Assembly: GCA_050789255.1 (NCBI GenBank)
Contig: JBOZRQ010000034.1
Span: forward strand, 62,001-126,000
Reading direction: 5' to 3'
Origin: JBOZRQ01 sp050789255
GTDB lineage: Bacteria; Bacillota; Sulfobacillia; Symbiobacteriales; Symbiobacteriaceae
Length of the DNA: 64,000 bases
Shown here: piece by piece, positions 51,214-59,509 of the stretch
Position numbering within the stretch: the stretch's first letter is position 1
Layout of the letters: the number at the start of each line of letters is the position of its first letter
Translations under genes and position numbers: made by a program
The notes under the pieces: model-generated
Told to the model about the DNA's origin: nothing
Database searches by the model: none
What the model saw: the letters and a program-made list of their open reading frames with translations, nothing else

Positions 51214-52988
51214 TCAGTGATGGATGCTCGTGACGTGGAATCCCCCAGGGCTGCTGCTTCCTCGTTAATTCCGAGTGGGGGATGTCCTGCTAGTTCTTCG
51301 AATAGCGTTTGAGTTGGACGTTGTCCAAGCATGTTGGCGACGATTTCGCCAACAGCCCGGGCAAGCAAAGGCGGGACAGCATTTCCTACTTGCTGGTATT
51401 GGTCGTTCTTTCGGCCATGAAATTCATAGCGGTCCGGAAACGATTGCAAGCGAGCCGCCTCTCGTATACTAATCGCGCGATCCAGTTCTGGGTGTACCCA
51501 CATTGCCTTTCGTACATTCGTCACCGTTAGCGCAGGTGCATCGTACGCAAGTCTTCGGTAAATGTTCCGCTGAGTTCGACCCGGGTCCGAGTACGAGGCT
51601 TTCAATTCCTGAGGCAAACTGTGAAAATTCTGCCCTTGTTGGAGTGCTCGATAGCGCGAAAGAGCGGTTTCGGTCGTGGTTGTTTGGACATGATTCGGTA
51701 TGTGCCCGATTCCTCCATGCAGCAACTTCGCTAAGGGAGGGCGCTCAGAATCGTCCGGAACGACGGCTACGGTGCGAGGTCTGACGTCGAAAAAAGGCGG
51801 GTACTTTGCAAGGTCGAAAATAGCGTCTTTCACAGTATAAGGGGCATGGTGAGTGATGGGCACCGGAAAGAGAACAGCCTCAACGCCTGTGTCCTCACGC
51901 ACTCCGATGAAGAACACCCGTTCTCTCCTCTGTGGCACTCCGAAATGGGTCGCCTCCAGGACTTGCCGGCGTACGACGTATCCTTGACGCCTGAAATAGG
52001 CTTCCAAATGGTCCGCCAGATTGTAAGACTGAAGGCGTGCGCACACTGCCCTATCGCTGGTGGCAAAGAACTCTGTTACCTTAATTCTGTTCTGAGCCAG
52101 CTCGTTCATTCTCGCCAAGATGCCAACCCAATTGACAACTGATACCAACACACCGTCATCTACGGTACCGCTTCCTCCGTCAAATGATGACAGGGCTTGC
52201 AGAGCGCCAATTAGGTCTGAGCGGAAATCCTGTGGTAAGCCGCAGGGCGCAGAAGTGACTCTCTTAAGGGCCCTGGCAAGAAAGGACGACTTCTTCCGTA
52301 AATAGCGGATGACTTTGTCGTGGCGTCTGCGCAGGAGGTAGTTTGCTGTGACTCTCAGGACCGGGTAGACCTCTCCCACAAGTTGAGCACACTCGGGAGC
52401 GGTTACAACGCCGTTTTCCGTGAGATGCTCCCGAAGAAATGCTACCATTAGCTCAGCATGCCCCTCCGCTTGACCAAGGACCGGTTCTTCATTGACAAGG
52501 GCAACTTCGGAGAAAGCCAGAGCTTCTTGATCGGCTGGATCGGAAGAAACGAAAAAGTTGTGTTTTGGCATGTCTGCCACGTTTTCCATGACAAAGGCTC
52601 GTGGATTCAGCTTGGCCACGCACTTTACATAGGCTGTCACGAGCATGTTATTCGTAGAAACCAGGTGATTTCGTTGTCGGTTTGCTTTTGAAAAACCCTG
52701 GCAAGGCGGGCCGCCGATGATAACATCCACGCCACCATGGCTCTTGGTGATTTCCTCGGCTAGATTGCGTAATTGGTCATCCTGAATCACGCGAAGTATG
52801 TCATCGAGAACTCTTACGTCGTCGGTGTGATTGGATTTGTAGGTGAGCCGACACTGCGGGTCCTTTTCGACCGCCAGAATTACTTTGAAACATCCCGTCT
52901 GTTCAAAACCGCAGCTAAACCCACCTGCTCCTGCAAAGAGGTCGATAACTTTTAGTTGCTCAGTTCGGTCATGCAGCATTCCCTGCAT
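51195..52988 (-). CDS. DNA cytosine-5 methyltransferase (Dcm type) with long central insert
   Basis: ATG 52988 follows GGGAGGAG. The 597-aa enzyme has motif I DLFAGAGGFSCGF (16-28), motif IV GGPPCQGFS with catalytic Cys96, motif VI ENV (135-137), motif VIII QRRERVFFIG (353-362) and the late motifs IREAARLQSFPDRYEF and QVGNAVPPLLA. Motifs VI and VIII are about 215 residues apart, whereas they are usually about 40-50 apart. The insert (about 145-320) is rich in helix and contains Cys/Arg-rich RRRHDKVIRYLRKK. It methylates host cytosine to protect or mark DNA. It is divergent from Vsr and convergent with the GHKL-Z1-AIPR operon. Confidence 0.93.
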   Translation of the reverse strand: MQGMLHDRTEQLKVIDLFAGAGGFSCGFEQTGCFKVILAVEKDPQCRLTYKSNHTDDVRVLDDILRVIQDDQLRNLAEEITKSHGGVDVIIGGPPCQGFSKANRQRNHLVSTNNMLVTAYVKCVAKLNPRAFVMENVADMPKHNFFVSSDPADQEALAFSEVALVNEEPVLGQAEGHAELMVAFLREHLTENGVVTAPECAQLVGEVYPVLRVTANYLLRRRHDKVIRYLRKKSSFLARALKRVTSAPCGLPQDFRSDLIGALQALSSFDGGSGTVDDGVLVSVVNWVGILARMNELAQNRIKVTEFFATSDRAVCARLQSYNLADHLEAYFRRQGYVVRRQVLEATHFGVPQRRERVFFIGVREDTGVEAVLFPVPITHHAPYTVKDAIFDLAKYPPFFDVRPRTVAVVPDDSERPPLAKLLHGGIGHIPNHVQTTTTETALSRYRALQQGQNFHSLPQELKASYSDPGRTQRNIYRRLAYDAPALTVTNVRKAMWVHPELDRAISIREAARLQSFPDRYEFHGRKNDQYQQVGNAVPPLLARAVGEIVANMLGQRPTQTLFEELAGHPPLGINEEAAALGDSTSRASITEQTGLD

Positions 52989-53103
52989 TCACTCCTCCCG
53001 CTATCGGCTTAATTATACCGGTCAAAGTGAATGTCTGGTAGTCGTAACATACTCCCGATCCGGCTTCAAACTCGAAATCAATCCAAACGAGGTGATGAGG
53101 TGG

Positions 53104-53640
53104 ATGGCGGATACCAAGTCTAAGGGTGACCGCAGTAGGAACATGGCAGCGATTCGATCGAACAACACCGGTCCGGAAGTGTTGTTACGCAAAGCCCTGT
53201 GGAGCACTGGATTACGATTCTTCACGTCTTCAGGTTGGCAAAGGCTGACTGGGCACAAACTGGCCGGGTCGCCGGATCTAGTCTTCCCGCGAGCGCGGCT
53301 TGTGGTTTTTGTAGATGGATGCTTTTGGCATGGTTGTCCCGTTCATTACACAGCGCCGGACGATAACCGAGAATACTGGAGCTGCAAGCTTAGTCGCAAC
53401 AAGCGAAGGGACGAGATCGTAAATGCGGAGCTACAGGCCACAGGGTGGAAAGTGGTTAGAGTCTGGGAGCATGAGCTGCGGAAGGGAGGTCATCAGGCCG
53501 TGGTCAGCTTCATAAGGAAGCTGGCCGCCGACTATCCGCAGGAGCGATCGCAGTACAGTCAGGGAGTTGCCGATGAGCCTGTGCAGTATGATCCTAGCAC
53601 CGCGGCTGATGGCACAGCGCCAAGACAGCCAGATGTTTGA
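53104..53640 (+). CDS. Vsr-type very short patch repair endonuclease
   Basis: ATG 53104 (or 53095) follows GAGGTGATG; the open frame runs back to 52843 inside the Dcm gene and its early part is not protein-like. The 178-aa product has the Vsr signature: DRSRNMAAIRSNNTGPEVLL, LAGSPDLVFPRARLVVFVDG with the catalytic Asp, CFWHGC, and NKRRDEIVNAELQATGWKVV. Vsr nicks T:G mismatches formed when 5-methylcytosine deaminates. It accompanies a Dcm-type methylase here, as usual. The C-terminal 30 residues extend past the family core. Confidence 0.92.
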   Translation: MADTKSKGDRSRNMAAIRSNNTGPEVLLRKALWSTGLRFFTSSGWQRLTGHKLAGSPDLVFPRARLVVFVDGCFWHGCPVHYTAPDDNREYWSCKLSRNKRRDEIVNAELQATGWKVVRVWEHELRKGGHQAVVSFIRKLAADYPQERSQYSQGVADEPVQYDPSTAADGTAPRQPDV

Positions 53641-54417
53641 GTGTTTTGGCTAAATACGTTTGTTACGAGGACAATATTGCCCTGTTTGCGGTTGCAGGGT
53701 GGTGAGGGATGAGTTTTCTAGCTCTACGATACACGAACACGTGTACGTGGGTGAAGGGGGTATCGAAAGTCAAGTTTCGACTGACCGGCGCCGTCGTTCC
53801 CCTTGTTGTTACCTGTGCTTGCGCACTGGCTGTGCGGAGCCGGCACCGGCGTACCATGTTGGCATCAAGAGGAGCAGGAGGGAACCCCCCTGCCCCAAAA
53901 TTTTCCTGCATTAATATCAAGCTCGGACGAGAGAGGGCGGTGCCGGGCGTAGGATGGGCTCGTAGCCGTCAACGAGTAAGCGCTCAACGAAGCATGGTTT
54001 GGCCACCCCAACGCTGAACTCCGCCCTACTCCGACCGGAGTGTCCTGTCAAGACTATCGTACTTCCTTCGGCGCATAGCGTTTGGGGGTGTTTGCATCGT
54101 TACGCGTAGGGAGGACCTCTGCGTTGCCCCTGCTGTTCCGTGGTGCGCCTGCACCGGCATTGGTGCGTATCGGCGCATCGAGGTGGGCCTGTTGCACTTC
54201 ACCCGCTACCAAGCGACTTCCCTGGGCTTTCATGTCGTCCCATGAAGGAGGAAGGAACGCACTCGGAGTCCGATAGCAAACTTCGCTACGAGATCGCGCT
54301 CGCTACCACCTGTTGATGGCATAACCGATACAGTGATGTTAGTCCTCACGGCGGTACTTGCCAGGCGCGCACGTTATAGGGATCATGGACGTTCCAGGGG
54401 CAAATCACGTGATTGGC
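53641..54417. other. 777-bp stretch without a confident gene
   Basis: Short overlapping frames exist on both strands around 53660-54017. The best (53709-54017, 102 aa) has a GAGGG site and one hydrophobic stretch (GAVVPLVVTCACALAV) but a basic, low-complexity tail that does not look like protein. No terminator, tRNA or repeat was recognised. It may be the remains of genes displaced when the defence island assembled. Confidence 0.35.
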
Positions 54418-54711
54418 CTAACGCGATTGTTTTAACCCCTCCAAATAATCCTTTACTAGCTTTTCCAATGCTGGTCGATCCAGAGCCGCGTATCTCTTGA
54501 ATACTCGTTCATCGTCCGACGGGTAGTTTGATAATCCTTCTTCACCGCTACTAGCCACTGCGAGGAAGTTCGAGAGTCGTGTCACCAACGAGCTGGCGCC
54601 CATGCCCAGGTATTCTCCTAAGGCGATCGGATCTCCCAAAGATGTTACGCCATACCGATACAGGAAAAGTGCGACCAAGCGATCACCATCAGTCCAGGGG
54701 TGTTTTGCCAA
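54418..54711 (-). CDS. Small HTH-like protein of unknown function (97 aa)
   Basis: TTG 54711 is the start because AAAGGAGG lies 8 bases upstream. The 97-aa soluble product has a helical make-up with a likely DNA-binding segment (DRLVALFLYRYG, then LGEYLGMGASSLVTRLSNFL) and a C-terminal helix (RPALEKLVKDYLEGLKQ). It resembles small HTH proteins found near mobile or defence genes, but no named family fits with certainty. It stands alone on the minus strand, 131 bases after the next minus-strand gene. Confidence 0.65.
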   Translation of the reverse strand: MAKHPWTDGDRLVALFLYRYGVTSLGDPIALGEYLGMGASSLVTRLSNFLAVASSGEEGLSNYPSDDERVFKRYAALDRPALEKLVKDYLEGLKQSR

Positions 54712-54842
54712 TTCACAAACCTCCTTTGGTCACCAATGCGAGGCGGGCTTTGCGGGATGCGGTCGGTTCTAGTCGAGACAGGGTCCGAGGCCAGTCCTTT
54801 GGGAGCAGGAAAGTGTCGGTTTTGGTGACAGGCGGGACAGTA

Positions 54843-55322
54843 TTATCGGCGGACTCCACTAATAGCCCGTCGGTCACGCCACCGAAGGAATCCATAGAGA
54901 GCCATGGCCTGCAGGTCGTCGTGCTTCACAACTACGGCCAACGAACTAAACGCGCCCTTCTGCCGAACAAGCTGAGAGAAGGTGGCGGTCCTGAGGATTT
55001 GATAGTCGACTGGTAACGCATTGAGGTTGCGTGCGTGCTTGTTGCCTCCGGGCAACTTGAGCACCGACACCAGCAACCCAGTATCGTCATAGTCATCGAC
55101 GCCGACGAACTCAGCCTGCACAGCCCCGTCCACTAGAACGTGAACTCGGGCACGGGGGCGGTTGAAGGCGTCACGCCCCTTTAGCACCCAGCCGACGGAG
55201 ACTTGCGGCAGTGAGCCACCGCCTTCCACCCGAAAGTGAGTGACCTCCATATGCTCCACGTTGCCGTCCGGCCACCGAACCATGTCTGTACTGTGGGAGG
55301 CCTCATAGAACTTGATCATCAT
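54843..55322 (-). CDS. Hypothetical protein (159 aa)
   Basis: ATG 55322 follows GGAAGGG by 4-5 bases; the open frame continues upstream to 55520 but that part is basic and not protein-like. The product is a mixed alpha/beta soluble protein with FRVEGGGSLPQVSVGWVLKG, a beta-rich core, and a basic C-terminus (LRWRDRRAISGVRR). No motif or family is recognised. It lies between the HTH-like gene and the divergent four-gene cassette at 55610, with the operator-like repeats in the gap. Confidence 0.6.
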   Translation of the reverse strand: MMIKFYEASHSTDMVRWPDGNVEHMEVTHFRVEGGGSLPQVSVGWVLKGRDAFNRPRARVHVLVDGAVQAEFVGVDDYDDTGLLVSVLKLPGGNKHARNLNALPVDYQILRTATFSQLVRQKGAFSSLAVVVKHDDLQAMALYGFLRWRDRRAISGVRR

Positions 55323-55497
55323 GCACCCTTCCTGCCTGCTGTGACTTGTTCTCCTTGCTCGACTAGTTAGCCCAGCTCGATGACGACGCTGCCCAGGTCC
55401 TCGACCACCCGACCGAACGGGTGAGTCTCCGACCGGTCTGATTAGGGCCAGGCAGTCAACGGCGAGCCTCAAAGAGGAGAAACACCAGCACTTCATC

Positions 55498-55545
55498 GAA
55501 ACATTCAGTACCTGAAACATTCGACGACTTAGTTCCTGAATCCTA
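55498..55545. promoter_or_regulatory. Operator-like repeats upstream of the four-gene cassette
   Basis: GAAACATTC occurs at 55498-55506 and 55514-55522 (16 bp apart). TTCAG-TAC-CTGAA (55504-55516) is an inverted repeat, and its right half recurs as TTAGTTCCTGAA at 55531-55542. The cluster is 70-110 bases before the DUF6884 gene. Confidence 0.45.
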
Positions 55546-55609
55546 CTAGCCGGGACCCTAAGTGCAGGGATGTCCGGCGACTATCCTGTGGGGCAGAGGA
55601 GCGGAGTAC

Positions 55610-57037
55610 ATGCGGATCGGGCTGATCAGCTGCACCAAGTCCAAGACCACGTATCCAGCGCCGGCACGGGACCTTTACGCGCCTTCGGCCTTGTTTCGCG
55701 GAGCCCTGAACTATCTAGAAAGTCAAACCGACGTGACCTACGTGCTCTCCGCCAAATACGGCCTCCTGCCCCTGGACCAGGTCGCGGAACCCTACGACCA
55801 GACCTTAAAAGATGCCACGCCAACCTATCGCAGGGAGTGGGCGCGAAAAGTGGCGCAGGAACTACAACTGCGCCACGGACCATCGTTGGCGGGGATCACA
55901 TTTGAGGTGCACGCCGGGGAGGCCTATGGCTCTGACCTACTGCCGCTTTTGAAGGCGGCCGGAGCAACCTGCGTATCTCCGGTTGAAGGCATGACCATCG
56001 GGGAGCGACTCCACTTTTATGGCTCACAGGGGGAACACAGGCCGGAGTATAGCCACGTTGCTCCCGCACACATGACGGCCCCTCCGGACCGGATCACGGG
56101 CCTCAAAATCCACGTAGAGGTTTGGCTCGCGGCGGCCTTGCTCCACGAGGCCGGCCTCCCGGAGTTCTCCGGCGCCCGGTTGGCTAAGGAGGTTGAACAG
56201 CGCTTCGGCGATACTCGCAGCGGCGTCACCACCCATATCCATGCACATTGCGTGGCCAACGCTCCGAAGAACACCACGGTCGAGTACAGCTATCTCTACC
56301 GCACCGATTCCGGGCACTACCGCCTACTGCGGCCTGGAGACCAGTTGCACCCGACCCGGTCGGGACGGCGCACGGCTCCAGACCAGGCTGATGTGCCGGA
56401 TGCGTACTGGCCGCTTTGGCGCAAGATGCAGAGCGGGGACACGGTCGCCGCGGGGCAACCCGCACCGGTTGTAACTCCGGGGCGAGGGACCAAGGACCTC
56501 GAGCCCCTAGCGGCTGCCCTTCGCGAACGCAACCGAATCGATCGAGAGATCTCTGCTCTTATTGGGCGCCCGGCGCACGCGGGACACATCGCCGAGTACA
56601 TAGCCGCTCAGATCTTTGACATCGAACTGAATGAATCAGCTTCAGCGAAGGGAACGGACGGGCGTTTTCGGAGCGGAGCCCTCCGAGACCGCACCGTCAA
56701 CATCAAGTACAAGTCTAGCAACGACAGCTTGCTAGACATTAACCCTGCAGCCCTGGCGGATTTCTACTTGGTCATGACGGGGCCGATTCGGCCTGCGATG
56801 ACTTCCCGCGGAACGAGTGCCCCGTGGGTGGTATCGCATCTCTACCTGTTCGAGGCAACCAGACTCCTGGGCCATTTACTCAGTCGGTCCGTCAAAGTAG
56901 GTATCGCAACCAGTGTGGCACAGGCCTATTGGCAAGAAGCCGAGCTGTTCCCGGCTCAGCGCAGCTCCCTTCTTGCGCTTACTGAAGTGCACCGTAACCA
57001 ACTGCTACTCTTCGCCGATACGCCCCAGGCCAAGTGA
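55610..57037 (+). CDS. DUF6884 - winged-helix - DUF6998-like multidomain protein
   Basis: ATG 55610 follows GGAG by 4 bases (GAGGAGCGGAG). The 475-aa protein starts with a DUF6884 domain: LISCTKSK, ARDLYAPSALFRGALNYLES, then YVLSAKYGLLPLDQVAEPYD (to about 140). The middle (about 175-270) looks like a winged helix (HVEVWLAAALLHEAGLPEFS, then GVTTHIHAHCVAN). The C-terminal part (about 310-470: GHIAEYIAAQIFDIELNESA, VNIKYKSSNDSLLDINP) fits DUF6998, a domain of restriction-type neighbourhoods, with a possible E-x(n)-K centre. Family names are from memory. It heads a cassette of four genes; the fusion suggests DNA recognition joined to a base- or nucleotide-directed enzyme. Function is not established. 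Confidence 0.7.
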   Translation: MRIGLISCTKSKTTYPAPARDLYAPSALFRGALNYLESQTDVTYVLSAKYGLLPLDQVAEPYDQTLKDATPTYRREWARKVAQELQLRHGPSLAGITFEVHAGEAYGSDLLPLLKAAGATCVSPVEGMTIGERLHFYGSQGEHRPEYSHVAPAHMTAPPDRITGLKIHVEVWLAAALLHEAGLPEFSGARLAKEVEQRFGDTRSGVTTHIHAHCVANAPKNTTVEYSYLYRTDSGHYRLLRPGDQLHPTRSGRRTAPDQADVPDAYWPLWRKMQSGDTVAAGQPAPVVTPGRGTKDLEPLAAALRERNRIDREISALIGRPAHAGHIAEYIAAQIFDIELNESASAKGTDGRFRSGALRDRTVNIKYKSSNDSLLDINPAALADFYLVMTGPIRPAMTSRGTSAPWVVSHLYLFEATRLLGHLLSRSVKVGIATSVAQAYWQEAELFPAQRSSLLALTEVHRNQLLLFADTPQAK

Positions 57038-57064
57038 ACCCAAGTGGTAGAAATGGGGAGTCTG

Positions 57065-57583
57065 ATGAATACCCGTTCTGTTTGGCTGATGCGGATGGAC
57101 CCGGAAGGGCACGATCTGGTTCCGCAGGCCAGGTCGGCCGGACTGCTCCTAACAGGTTGGAGTCAGGCGAACCGGCTGGTGCAGCTCACCGACAAAGAGG
57201 CGTTTCGGGAGCACGGCATCCTAGCGTACATGCCCGAGGCGGAGCGTCCGTGGACGCGCAGCCAACTGCAGTGGATTGACGGTGCCTACCGAGTGCTTCA
57301 TGTGATTAAGCCAGGAGATCTGGTCGTTGTGCCCCATGGTGATCACTTCTACATCTGCGCCGTGACTGGTACGGCCTTCTATCAAGACGGAGTACGAGAC
57401 GATTCAGCACACCGGCGTCCGGCCGTATGGCTGACAGGACCAATACCTCGTGCAGCCGCCGATGATATGCGCCCATCCTTCTACTTTGCCGGGACCTGTT
57501 GCAGCCTGAACCAGCATAAGGGTGCGGTCTGGAGTCTGTTGAACCGATACGGGCAGCCTGGGTGGCAGGGGCGACTGCGATGA
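57065..57583 (+). CDS. PUA/EVE-like domain protein
   Basis: ATG 57065 follows GGGGAG by 5 bases. The 172-aa product has the strand pattern of PUA-like modified-base readers: IKPGDLVVVPHGDHFYICAV, then RRPAVWLTGPIPRAAADDM, then FYFAGTCCSLNQH. Such domains occur at the N-terminus of modification-dependent restriction enzymes and bind flipped modified bases. Here it stands alone without a nuclease. The gene is 27 bases after the DUF6884 gene and 43 before the nitrilase-like gene, so the four are cotranscribed. The assignment is by pattern only. Confidence 0.6.
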   Translation: MNTRSVWLMRMDPEGHDLVPQARSAGLLLTGWSQANRLVQLTDKEAFREHGILAYMPEAERPWTRSQLQWIDGAYRVLHVIKPGDLVVVPHGDHFYICAVTGTAFYQDGVRDDSAHRRPAVWLTGPIPRAAADDMRPSFYFAGTCCSLNQHKGAVWSLLNRYGQPGWQGRLR

Positions 57584-57626
57584 GCACGGCCGCCTCCGGA
57601 AAACGGATGGCCGAGGAGGAGTCTCA

Positions 57627-58484
57627 ATGACGGCGAGAGGAGAGCATCTCACCTTTGGCACCGTCGTGGGCAACGCGATGGTGGTCACCGCCTGCCTCGC
57701 CCATGATCGACTCGAACCCTGTACGTCAAGCAACTGGCGCGGCTTGATTCGGACCATCGTTGCGGCCGCTCAGTCACAGGCCGCTGGCGCATCGTTTTTG
57801 CTGCTCCTGCCGGCCGGGTTTGTCGACGCGGCAAGGAAGGACCCGCTTCCGGTTTGCCGAGGCGTGGCGGAAGAGGTGGCGGGCCTGGTCGGCTCGGCAC
57901 CAGAGGGCAGTACGGTTTGTTTTGGCGTGGACGGCCTGGACGGTCGGGTCCAGCTCGGCGCTGCAGCTACTGGGCATGGCCTTGTTGCACTGGGCCGGAA
58001 GTTCTACCCCGCACCGGGTGAGGAGATCGTAGCCGCCGAGTCGGCGTTCGACATGGAGCAGGGATACCGCCGCACGTTTGACTTTGCGGGGCGGAGCTTC
58101 TATTTGTCCGTTTGCTACGACACCTTCGGTTTGAAAAAGCTAGGTACCCCAAGGGCAGGAGTCGATGGCATCGTTGCCATGGTTCACGGATTCGCTGCCC
58201 CGGGTCAGCCGGGGTCCGGAGCCGGCTATTTTGCCCGCTACGGGTTCGCTGGGGCATCAAGGGCCTGGGGCTGCCCGGTCTACGGAGCGGCGCTGTTCGA
58301 GGGGCGGGTACAGGACCGGTGGCCGACGGCGGTCCTCTGGGACCAGGGCGGCATGGACTCAAAACGATGGACATTCGCCCGCAATCCGTTGGCTGCCGTC
58401 CGTACTCACTCTCTGCAGCATGGAGAGTACGAGGTATGCCTCAACTGTTTTGAGCAGCCAGGTATCCGTCAAGCTTTGGAGTAG
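57627..58484 (+). CDS. Nitrilase-like (carbon-nitrogen hydrolase fold) protein
   Basis: ATG 57627 follows GAGGAG by 5-6 bases. The 285-aa product shows parts of the nitrilase fold: SFLLLLPAGFVDAARKD in place of the usual catalytic Glu segment, LVALGRKFYPAPGEEI (the Lys region) and FYLSVCYDTFGLKK (the Cys nucleophile region). The Cys and Lys contexts are good, but the Glu of the Cys-Glu-Lys triad is not where expected. It may be a divergent amidohydrolase or an inactive relative. Its place in a DNA-linked cassette is unusual for this fold; it could process a nucleobase or amide-bearing signal, which is inference. Confidence 0.5.
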   Translation: MTARGEHLTFGTVVGNAMVVTACLAHDRLEPCTSSNWRGLIRTIVAAAQSQAAGASFLLLLPAGFVDAARKDPLPVCRGVAEEVAGLVGSAPEGSTVCFGVDGLDGRVQLGAAATGHGLVALGRKFYPAPGEEIVAAESAFDMEQGYRRTFDFAGRSFYLSVCYDTFGLKKLGTPRAGVDGIVAMVHGFAAPGQPGSGAGYFARYGFAGASRAWGCPVYGAALFEGRVQDRWPTAVLWDQGGMDSKRWTFARNPLAAVRTHSLQHGEYEVCLNCFEQPGIRQALE

Positions 58485-58538
58485 AACGTTGCCCACGATA
58501 AGCGGCTGGTGATGGCTAGTCGGATAGGAGGGGCCACT

Positions 58539-59177
58539 GTGGATCGAAAGTCGCAACTTAATGACCTGATTAGACGAGTCTTGGATTATCGCCCACCTGT
58601 AGGCGAGTATCCGGAGCTGTTTCTGGGTAACTGGTGTTGCCCAGAAGTGCTCTTCATCGGCATCACACCAACGACCACGGGGATTCGCCCCGATTTCTCC
58701 TCGGTCGACGCCCTGCGTGATTCCTACACGAACTACTTCAGCCGAATCGAGACCTGCGAGGAAGAGAAACGCATTTGGGCACGGTACAAGGCCTTTGACG
58801 ACAGTGCGCTATCGGGGGCTGATTGGCTGAAGCAGAGGCGAGCGTGCATCACGAACTTTTACATCTGGGCGGTCAATGACGTTGACGAGGTGACCGGCGG
58901 AGGGCGGTACGTTCGGCTCGTGGAGCAACACTCATGGAACTTCGTGAAAGAGTTCCTTGCCATAGCACAGCCAACTAAGATCGTCATTCACGGGAGTCCT
59001 GCGTACACCTGGCTACACAGACTTGGCTCGCTCCCCCCAACCTACAAGGACGCGAGAGAGTGCGAACAGCCCGTCGCCAACGTTCCCAGTGACTGGCCGT
59101 TAAGAAAGGTGGCCGTCAGCCATTACATCGGATTTTTCGGACCGACGGAGCAAGTGGTGAGGTACGTACGGGGCTGA
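58539..59177 (+). CDS. Uracil-DNA glycosylase-superfamily-like protein
   Basis: GTG 58539 follows GGAGGGG by 6 bases; the earlier GTG at 58509 lies before that site. The 212-aa product shows a motif-1-like VLFIGITPTTTGIRPDF, a core strand ACITNFYIWAVNDVD, KIVIHGSPAYTWLHRL and a late VSHYIGFFG. These follow the order of UDG-fold enzymes (G-x-x-P-x(n)-G near the N-terminus and a His/Ser loop near the C-terminus), but each motif is altered. If right, it is a base-excising or base-binding protein. The gene is last in the cassette and 54 bases after the nitrilase-like gene. Confidence 0.45.
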   Translation: MDRKSQLNDLIRRVLDYRPPVGEYPELFLGNWCCPEVLFIGITPTTTGIRPDFSSVDALRDSYTNYFSRIETCEEEKRIWARYKAFDDSALSGADWLKQRRACITNFYIWAVNDVDEVTGGGRYVRLVEQHSWNFVKEFLAIAQPTKIVIHGSPAYTWLHRLGSLPPTYKDARECEQPVANVPSDWPLRKVAVSHYIGFFGPTEQVVRYVRG

Positions 59178-59275
59178 GTTCGGTCTGGAGCACGCCGAGC
59201 ATCGCCGATGGCCGCGATATGTTTGAATTGCACGGTCCCACCAGGAGATCGATCCTCCTGGGGGAGCAATGCGAA

Positions 59276-59297
59276 GCCCCTGGCAGATGCCAGGGGC
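59276..59297. terminator. 10-bp GC-rich hairpin between convergent genes
   Basis: GCCCCTGGCA pairs with TGCCAGGGGC around GA. It lies about 100 bases after the cassette and about 45 beyond the stop of the minus-strand small gene. A weaker stem CCAGGAG-N7-CTCCTGG (59231-59251) is next to it. Confidence 0.6.
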
Positions 59298-59343
59298 GAT
59301 AGCGGTATGGAGCCGAACACGGCGCTCCTGGTGCTGTGTAAGC

Positions 59344-59430
59344 TTACTTTCCGCGAAAACTTCGCCAAGTCAGCCCCATGGCCCCCACCAGGGTCAGAGC
59401 CACGATGGCCATGAAAGCCAGCGTCTTCAC
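59344..59430 (-). CDS. 28-residue single-pass membrane peptide
   Basis: GTG 59430 is preceded by a perfect GAGGAGG site 5-6 bases away and opens a 28-codon frame ending in TAA. The product starts KTLAFMAIVALTLVGAMGLT and finishes WRSFRGK: one hydrophobic helix and a basic tail. The start, site and composition make it a convincing small membrane protein, of unknown role. It lies downstream of the 120-aa gene on the same strand, after about 80 bases. Confidence 0.6.
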   Translation of the reverse strand: MKTLAFMAIVALTLVGAMGLTWRSFRGK

Positions 59431-59509
59431 TTCAAGCCTCCTCATCCGATGTACATCCCGGTCGAGCACAAACAGTTGAGAGGCGCGTGTCGCCAAACTG
59501 GCGACCTAG

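Noticed and set aside
53709..54017. 102-codon frame with a hydrophobic stretch
   Set aside because: A GAGGG site exists but the tail is basic low-complexity and an equally long frame runs on the other strand; not enough to call a gene.
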